Shown here: piece after piece, positions 41,394 to 46,526 of the stretch
Position numbering within the stretch: the first letter of the stretch is position 1
Layout of the letters: the number at the start of each line of letters is the position of its first letter
From: Lachnospiraceae bacterium
GTDB lineage: Bacteria > Bacillota > Clostridia > Lachnospirales > Lachnospiraceae
Direction of reading: 5' to 3'
DNA length: 46,526 nucleotides
Assembly: GCA_017561085.1 (NCBI GenBank)
Contig: JAFZDQ010000013.1
Location: 1-46,526 of the forward strand
Notes under the pieces: model-generated
What the model was told of the DNA's origin: nothing
Databases searched by the model: none
Seen by the model: only the letters and a program-made list of their open reading frames with translations
Translations under genes and position numbers: made by a program

Positions 41394-42743
41394 TTGGAAA
41401 ACAGTAGAGAATTGGCAGTTTCCATGCTGCACGAAATATTGGAAAATCAGAAATTCAGTCATCTGGTAATCAGGGACGTGTTGGATAAATATGATTATCT
41501 GGATGCAAGGGATAAAGCTTTTATGAAACGTGTCACAGAGGGTACCTTGGAGAGAAAGATTCAAATTGACGGAATATTGAATCAGTTTTCCAAAGTACCT
41601 GTTTCTAAGATGAAGCCTTTTATCAGAACATTGCTTCGGATGAGCGTGTATCAGCTCTTTTTTATGGATAATGTTCCGGACCGGGCAGTTTGTAACGAAG
41701 CAGTGGCTCTGGCCGGCAAAAGAGGCTTTAGAAACCTGCAGGGCTTTATCAACGGTGTGCTGCGTAATATTGCCAGAAATAAAGACAATATCAATTATCC
41801 GGATAAAGAAAAGGATTTCAAAGCCTATTTATCGATGGTATATTCCATGCCCGAATGGCTGGTAGAAAAATGGCTGTCAGAGTATGGCAGTGAAAAAACA
41901 GAAAAGATACTGGATTCCTTTTTACAGGCAGGTCCCGTCAGTGTGAGAATCGGAGAGGGAGTACCTAAACCGGAGAGAGCTTTGTTAATAAAATCATGGG
42001 AAGATATGGGAATTGCGGTAGAGGCCCATCCGTATCTTTCTTATGCATTCCGCTTAAGCGGCGTGACAGGTATGATGAGTCTGCCCGGATTTCCGGAAGG
42101 ACTTGTCAGCGTACAGGATGTAAGCAGTATGCTGGTCTGTGAAGCGGCAGGTTTAAAAGAAGGCGATGTCGTGATGGATGTCTGTGCGGCGCCCGGCGGA
42201 AAGAGTGCCCATGCGGCAGACAAATTAAAGGGCACCGGACAAGTAAGCGCAAGAGACCTTACAGACTATAAGGCAGGACTGATTCAAAATACCATTGACA
42301 GGATGAGCCTTAACAATATGCAGGTCCGGGTGCAGGATGCCTGTATCCTTTGTAAGGAGGATATCGAAACCGCGGATGTGGTGTTTGCGGACCTTCCCTG
42401 TTCGGGACTTGGCATTATCGGAAAGAAGAAAGATATCAAATATCATGCCACGGAGGAAGGGCTTTTAGAACTTGCTTCTTTACAAAGACAGATTTTGGAT
42501 GTGGTGTGGCAATATGTGAAAAAGGACGGTGTGCTGATTTACAGTACCTGTACCATTAATCCGGCAGAAAATGAAGAAAACGTAAGGTGGTTTTTGGAAC
42601 ATTATCCTTTTGCATGCGAAAGTTTATCCCCTTATTTGCCGGAGGCGTTACAGGAAGAGGGAAAAGACGGCATGTTGCAGCTTCTTCCCGGAATTCATGA
42701 AACCGACGGGTTCTTTATAGCCAGACTAAGGAGAACGAAATGA
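41394..42743 (+). CDS. rsmB: 16S rRNA (cytosine-967-C5)-methyltransferase RsmB
   Basis: The 449-residue enzyme methylates C967 of 16S rRNA with SAM. The N-terminal NusB-like domain (1-145) reads ELAVSMLHEILE and NGVLRNIAR. The methyltransferase domain carries DVCAAPGGKSAHAADKL for SAM binding and the two catalytic cysteines in DLPCSGLG and YSTCTINPAENEENV. Translation starts at TTG 41394 after AGAGGAAAA; the first residues fit the family. Its end overlaps rlmN by 4 bp. Confidence 0.95.
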   Translation: MENSRELAVSMLHEILENQKFSHLVIRDVLDKYDYLDARDKAFMKRVTEGTLERKIQIDGILNQFSKVPVSKMKPFIRTLLRMSVYQLFFMDNVPDRAVCNEAVALAGKRGFRNLQGFINGVLRNIARNKDNINYPDKEKDFKAYLSMVYSMPEWLVEKWLSEYGSEKTEKILDSFLQAGPVSVRIGEGVPKPERALLIKSWEDMGIAVEAHPYLSYAFRLSGVTGMMSLPGFPEGLVSVQDVSSMLVCEAAGLKEGDVVMDVCAAPGGKSAHAADKLKGTGQVSARDLTDYKAGLIQNTIDRMSLNNMQVRVQDACILCKEDIETADVVFADLPCSGLGIIGKKKDIKYHATEEGLLELASLQRQILDVVWQYVKKDGVLIYSTCTINPAENEENVRWFLEHYPFACESLSPYLPEALQEEGKDGMLQLLPGIHETDGFFIARLRRTK

Positions 42744-43777
42744 TAGATATTAAGTCAATGACATTGGCAGAGTTAAAGGAAGATATGGAAGCCATAGGCG
42801 AAAAGGCATTCCGCGCCAAACAGATTTATGAGTGGATGCATCAAAAGCTGGCAAGGTCCTTTGATGAGATGACCAATTTGTCAGCCGCTTTAAGGGAAAC
42901 CTGTAAAGAACGATACGAATACACCTCCCTGCAGGTGGCGCGGGTACAGACCTCTGCCATAGACGGGACGCAGAAGTATCTGTTTGCCTTAGCGGACGGC
43001 AATCTGATTGAAAGTGTATTAATGAAATATAAGCATGGAAACAGTGTGTGTATTTCTTCCCAGGTGGGATGCAGGATGGGATGTGCCTTTTGTGCCTCAA
43101 CCATAGACGGCCTGGAGCGGAATCTAAAGCCCTCGGAAATGCTGGACCAGATTTACAGCATCCAGAAAATTACGGGAGAGCGCGTTTCCAATGTGGTGGT
43201 CATGGGAAGCGGGGAGCCGTTTGATAATTATGATAATCTGCTTCGCTTTTTACAGCTGTTGAGCATGGAAGAGGGATTACATATCAGTCAAAGGAACATT
43301 ACCGTATCTACCTGCGGACTGGTGCCGAAGATGCGGGAGCTGGCAGAAGAAAAACTGCAGATTACTTTGGCGCTTTCCTTACATGCTACTACAGATGAAA
43401 AGCGTAAGAAGCTGATGCCCATTGCCAATAAGTATTCCATTGGTGAATTAATGGAAGCCTGCAGCGACTATTTTGAAAAAACAGGCAGACGTATCACCTT
43501 TGAATACAGTCTGGTGGGAGGCGTAAATGATACCGACGAGGATGCAAGGGAACTAATCGCGTTACTAAAACCGTTAAACTGTCATGTAAACTTAATTCCC
43601 GTAAATCCCATTAAAGAGCGGGATTTCGTCCAGTCGGGGACGGACGCGGTGCTTGCATTTAAAAATAAACTTGAAAAAAATAAAATAAACTGTACAATTA
43701 GAAGGGAAATGGGTAGAGATATTGATGGTGCCTGCGGACAGCTGAGGCGTAGACATAAGGAGCAGTCACTACAATAG
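42740..43777 (+). CDS. rlmN: 23S rRNA/tRNA adenine-C2 methyltransferase RlmN
   Basis: RlmN is a radical SAM enzyme that methylates A2503 of 23S rRNA and A37 of some tRNAs. The 345-residue protein has the cluster motif Cys111-x3-Cys115-x2-Cys118 in GCRMGCAFCAS, then VVMGSGEPFDNYDN, LSLHATTDEKR and, near the C-terminus, the conserved Cys in INCTIRREMGRDIDGACGQLR. The ATG overlaps the rsmB stop. The motif pattern matches RlmN; Cfr-type resistance enzymes are shorter in the N-terminus and differ in that tail, and the housekeeping context supports RlmN. Confidence 0.96.
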   Translation: MIDIKSMTLAELKEDMEAIGEKAFRAKQIYEWMHQKLARSFDEMTNLSAALRETCKERYEYTSLQVARVQTSAIDGTQKYLFALADGNLIESVLMKYKHGNSVCISSQVGCRMGCAFCASTIDGLERNLKPSEMLDQIYSIQKITGERVSNVVVMGSGEPFDNYDNLLRFLQLLSMEEGLHISQRNITVSTCGLVPKMRELAEEKLQITLALSLHATTDEKRKKLMPIANKYSIGELMEACSDYFEKTGRRITFEYSLVGGVNDTDEDARELIALLKPLNCHVNLIPVNPIKERDFVQSGTDAVLAFKNKLEKNKINCTIRREMGRDIDGACGQLRRRHKEQSLQ

Positions 43778-43788
43778 GAGGTAGCAAG

Positions 43789-44526
43789 GTGATACAGTCT
43801 TTTTCTGTAACGGATATAGGTAAAAAGAGAAAACTGAATCAGGATTTTGTATATACGTCAAATGAGCCGGTTGGTAATTTGCCCAATGTATTTATTGTGG
43901 CAGACGGTATGGGAGGTCATCAGGCAGGTGATTATGCTTCCAAATGCACGGTTCAGACGATGGTAAGGGAAATTAAGGGGAGCTTTGAGAAAAGTGCGAT
44001 TCGCATTTTCAGCAAGGCCATTTGTGTTGCCAATGAACAGATACGCCGCAAAGCAAGTGAGGATGAAAGTCTTGCCGGAATGGGAACTACCGTGGTTGCG
44101 GCAACCTGCCTTGGAAAGTATCTGCAGGTGGCGAATGTAGGGGACAGCAGACTCTATATTATCAACGATGAAGTCAGACAGATTACGAGAGACCACTCCC
44201 TGGTGGAAGAGATGGTCAGGATGGGAGGCATTGACAGGGAAACTGCCAAGCATCATCCGGACAAGAATATCATTACCAGGGCAATCGGGGCGAGAGATAC
44301 CATAGAGATTGACTTTTTCTACGAAGAACTTAAGAGTGGGGATATCGTTCTTTTGTGTTCGGACGGGCTTACCAATATGCTTGAGGATGAAGAAATCGGC
44401 AGGATTTTGAGAGACAAAAGCAGCTTGGAGGAACGGGCAGAGAAATTGGTGGAAGCAGCCAACAACAATGGTGGAAAAGATAATATTGCAGTCATTATTA
44501 TAGACGCATTTGCCGGAGAGGTTTAA
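43789..44526 (+). CDS. PP2C-type Ser/Thr phosphatase (Stp/PrpC)
   Basis: The 245-residue phosphatase reverses phosphorylation by the PASTA kinase encoded next. PP2C metal motifs are present: the N-terminal DIGKKRKLNQD, VADGMGGHQAG, NVGDSRLYI, TRDHSLVEE, LCSDGLTNML and GGKDNIAVI. It starts at GTG 43789 after GGAGGTAGC and follows rlmN by 11 bp. The kinase starts 3 bp after its stop. The pair controls cell-wall growth and spore germination in related bacteria. Confidence 0.95.
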   Translation: MIQSFSVTDIGKKRKLNQDFVYTSNEPVGNLPNVFIVADGMGGHQAGDYASKCTVQTMVREIKGSFEKSAIRIFSKAICVANEQIRRKASEDESLAGMGTTVVAATCLGKYLQVANVGDSRLYIINDEVRQITRDHSLVEEMVRMGGIDRETAKHHPDKNIITRAIGARDTIEIDFFYEELKSGDIVLLCSDGLTNMLEDEEIGRILRDKSSLEERAEKLVEAANNNGGKDNIAVIIIDAFAGEV

Positions 44527-44529
44527 GAT

Positions 44530-46526
44530 ATGATCAAAATTGGAATGGTAGTCGGAGAGAGATACGAGATACTTGAAAAAATAGGTATGGGCGGCATGTC
44601 CGATGTGTATAAAGCAAAAGACCATAAGCTGAATCGTTTTGTAGCAGTGAAGGTACTGAAGCAGGAATTTAGTGAAAATGCAAACTTTGTATCTAAATTC
44701 CGGATTGAGGCACAGGCGGCAGCAGGTCTGATGCATCCGAATATTGTAAATGTATACGATGTAGGCGAAGAAAACGGTATTTATTATATCGTGATGGAAC
44801 TGGTAGAAGGAATTACCCTGAAGAAATATATTGAAAAGAAGGCACGTCTTTCCGTGAAGGAAGCAATCAGTATCGCCATACAGGTTTGTATGGGGATTGA
44901 AGCTGCCCATAACAATCATATTATCCACAGGGATATCAAGCCCCAGAATATCATTATATCCAAGGAAGGTAAGGTAAAGGTAACGGACTTTGGTATTGCC
45001 AAAGCAGCTACCAGTAATACCATTACCTCTAATGTGATGGGTTCCGTACATTATACTTCACCGGAGCAGGCCAGAGGCGGCTATTCCGATGAAAAAAGTG
45101 ATGTTTATTCGCTTGGTATTACGATGTTTGAAATGCTTACGGGACGGGTTCCTTTTAACGGGGAAACTACCGTGGCAATTGCAATCAAGCATATTCAGGA
45201 GGAAATGTTGTCCCCCAGGGAATATGTATCCGAGATTCCTGTCAGTGTAGAGCAGATTGTTTTTAAATGCTGTCAGAAGAGTCCGGACAGAAGATATCAG
45301 TCCATGGGAGAACTGATTGTGGATTTGAAGAAGTCCCTGATGAATCCCGATGAAGATTTTGTGAAGGTGGCAGACCCTGACGAAGAAGGTGCTACACGTG
45401 CCATTACGGAAAATGATATGGCACAGATTAAGCGTGTAAGTGACCGCCGTGATTCCATGGAAAAGGCCATGCACCTTCGTACAGACAAGGAAGTAAAGAA
45501 GAAGGCCAAAAAGAGATATATCGAAGAAGATGATGATGGTTTTGACCCTAAGATGGAGCGTCTGACCACTGCCCTTGCGATTGCGGCAGCAGTGATTATC
45601 GGTTGTATCGTTTTATTCTTAGTGGGAAGAGCTTTTGGATTGTTTGAATTCGCCGTATCCGGTAAGGATAGGGAGGATAAACAGGAGACACCGGTGGAAG
45701 AAACCGTACTGATGATCCGTGTAGTAGGCAAGAAGTTAGATACCGTAAAGGTAGAACTTCTCAGTATCGGTCTTACTCCGGAGATTGAGTATCAGGAGAG
45801 CACCCAGTACCAGGAGGGTGTGGTAATGGAAAGCAGTGTCAAGGAAGGTACCCTGGTACCTCTTGGCAGCAATGTAATCCTGACGGTAAGTTCCGGCTCC
45901 GAAGGAGTGGAAGTACCGGATGTGGTCGGCCTTACCGAAGCAGAAGCAGTATCCGGGCTTGAGCAGAAGGGCTTTGTGGTAACCAAGACAGAAGCCTATG
46001 ACCAGTTTATTAAAGAAGGAAGTATCGTAACACAGGTGCCGGAAGCACAGGAGAAAGTGCCTGCAGGTACCACCGTTACTATTTGTATCAGTAAAGGACC
46101 GGAAAATACCAAGGTGAGAGTACCCGATTTAATCGGTAAGGATGAAATGGAGGCTATGTCTCTTTTGGTGGAAGCCGGTTTACAGATGGGTGCCGTAACG
46201 GAAGTAAATCACGAGGATGCCAATCTGGCAGGACGTGTGTGCTATCAGAGCTATTCCGTAGGTGCTTATGTGGAGAAGGACACGGTTGTGGATGTGCAGG
46301 TAAGCTTAGGACCTGTTCTGGCAACATATAAGTTCCAGGGAGATATCACGGCGCCTACGCCGGAAGAAGATCCGGCATATAAACCGGGAACCCCTGTCAA
46401 TGTGACTTTAATGGCAGATGACGGAACCATGCTTCTTAGCACGCAGACCACGTCGTTTCCCATTCCCCAGCAGAATATTACCGGTATCCCCATTAACACC
46501 GGATATATTTTGTACCAGTATACCAA
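44530..46526 (+). CDS. prkC: PASTA-domain Ser/Thr protein kinase (PrkC/PknB-like), 3' end outside window
   Basis: The frame is open from the ATG at 44530 to the last base, 665 residues seen. The kinase domain has the loop IGMGGMSDVY (18-27), ATP Lys41, HRDIKPQN with Asp135, DFG at 153-155 and the activation loop with Thr residues TSNTITSNV. A basic juxtamembrane segment (320-330) precedes one helix at about 346-366. Outside are three PASTA repeats (about 393-457, 460-524, 528-594), which bind muropeptides, then a Pro-rich link and a further beta-rich segment from 595 that continues past the edge. The first PASTA lacks the usual VPDV start. Confidence 0.95.
   Translation, partial: MIKIGMVVGERYEILEKIGMGGMSDVYKAKDHKLNRFVAVKVLKQEFSENANFVSKFRIEAQAAAGLMHPNIVNVYDVGEENGIYYIVMELVEGITLKKYIEKKARLSVKEAISIAIQVCMGIEAAHNNHIIHRDIKPQNIIISKEGKVKVTDFGIAKAATSNTITSNVMGSVHYTSPEQARGGYSDEKSDVYSLGITMFEMLTGRVPFNGETTVAIAIKHIQEEMLSPREYVSEIPVSVEQIVFKCCQKSPDRRYQSMGELIVDLKKSLMNPDEDFVKVADPDEEGATRAITENDMAQIKRVSDRRDSMEKAMHLRTDKEVKKKAKKRYIEEDDDGFDPKMERLTTALAIAAAVIIGCIVLFLVGRAFGLFEFAVSGKDREDKQETPVEETVLMIRVVGKKLDTVKVELLSIGLTPEIEYQESTQYQEGVVMESSVKEGTLVPLGSNVILTVSSGSEGVEVPDVVGLTEAEAVSGLEQKGFVVTKTEAYDQFIKEGSIVTQVPEAQEKVPAGTTVTICISKGPENTKVRVPDLIGKDEMEAMSLLVEAGLQMGAVTEVNHEDANLAGRVCYQSYSVGAYVEKDTVVDVQVSLGPVLATYKFQGDITAPTPEEDPAYKPGTPVNVTLMADDGTMLLSTQTTSFPIPQQNITGIPINTGYILYQYT

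Noticed and set aside
42740-43777. Cfr-type antibiotic-resistance methyltransferase
   Set aside because: The sequence pattern and the rsmB-rlmN-PP2C-kinase context are those of housekeeping RlmN.
43858-45051. 397-codon minus-strand open frame
   Set aside because: It lies wholly antisense to the PP2C phosphatase and PASTA kinase, both with intact catalytic motifs; its translation is rich in Cys, His and Phe like other antisense frames.

Overview
The window looks like chromosomal DNA from an anaerobic, low-to-moderate G+C Bacillota, most likely class Clostridia and family Lachnospiraceae. The pointers are a SCIFF peptide with its radical SAM maturase beside a fused SecDF, a TIGR04086-type membrane protein, a HemZ-type radical SAM protein, a glmS ribozyme, a CIRCE-controlled groESL and a priA-def-fmt-rsmB-rlmN-PP2C-PASTA kinase cluster. 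Genus cannot be assigned from the sequence alone. Gene density is high, most genes lie on the + strand, and no transposase, phage gene, CRISPR array, rRNA or tRNA was recognised.

Layout. 1-5.7 kb is a sugar-acid region: an alpha/beta-hydrolase esterase cut by the left edge, a ketopantoate-reductase-like dehydrogenase, a divergent AraC regulator, then uxuA and uxuB, which take D-fructuronate/D-mannonate to 2-keto-3-deoxygluconate. 5.7-7.5 kb is a minus-strand KdpDE-like two-component pair whose kinase lacks the KdpD N-terminal sensor half; no kdpFABC is present. 7.7-10.2 kb holds an unrecognised protein, a metallo-beta-lactamase-fold hydrolase and a protein with a degenerate GGDEF domain. 10.3-12.5 kb is an ECF sigma factor followed by a single-pass membrane protein with a propeller-like outer part, probably its anti-sigma factor.

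12.6-14.7 kb is groESL behind a promoter and a perfect CIRCE operator. The next ~830 bp (14.7-15.54 kb) have no convincing gene and are the most unusual stretch: a very long hairpin, two exact copies of a 43-bp two-armed element, several short hairpins mostly with three-base loops, and a degenerate tandem repeat with a 52-54 bp period. 15.5-19.8 kb carries the bifunctional (p)ppGpp synthetase/hydrolase, a glyoxalase-II-like hydrolase and a DUF3048 lipoprotein. 19.8-22.0 kb is glmS under a glmS ribozyme. 22.2-26.5 kb carries hemZ, a DUF1576 membrane protein, a small unknown protein and a two-subunit CHR (chromate-type) transporter.

26.5-32.3 kb holds the TIGR04086 protein (minus strand), a CorC/HlyC-like protein, the SCIFF peptide, its maturase and secDF. 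32.4-35.1 kb holds recJ and a PfkB-family sugar kinase. 35.4 kb to the right edge holds a murE-type ligase, then priA, def, fmt, a zinc metallopeptidase, rsmB, rlmN, a PP2C phosphatase and a PASTA Ser/Thr kinase cut by the right edge: replication restart, translation initiation, rRNA modification and cell-wall signalling genes in near-continuous co-orientation.

Regulatory layers read directly from the DNA are CIRCE on groESL, the glmS ribozyme, sigma-A-type promoters, several intrinsic terminators, and perfect inverted repeats at the corC-like and SCIFF promoters. Functions are inferred from recognised motifs and family knowledge; no database search was run.
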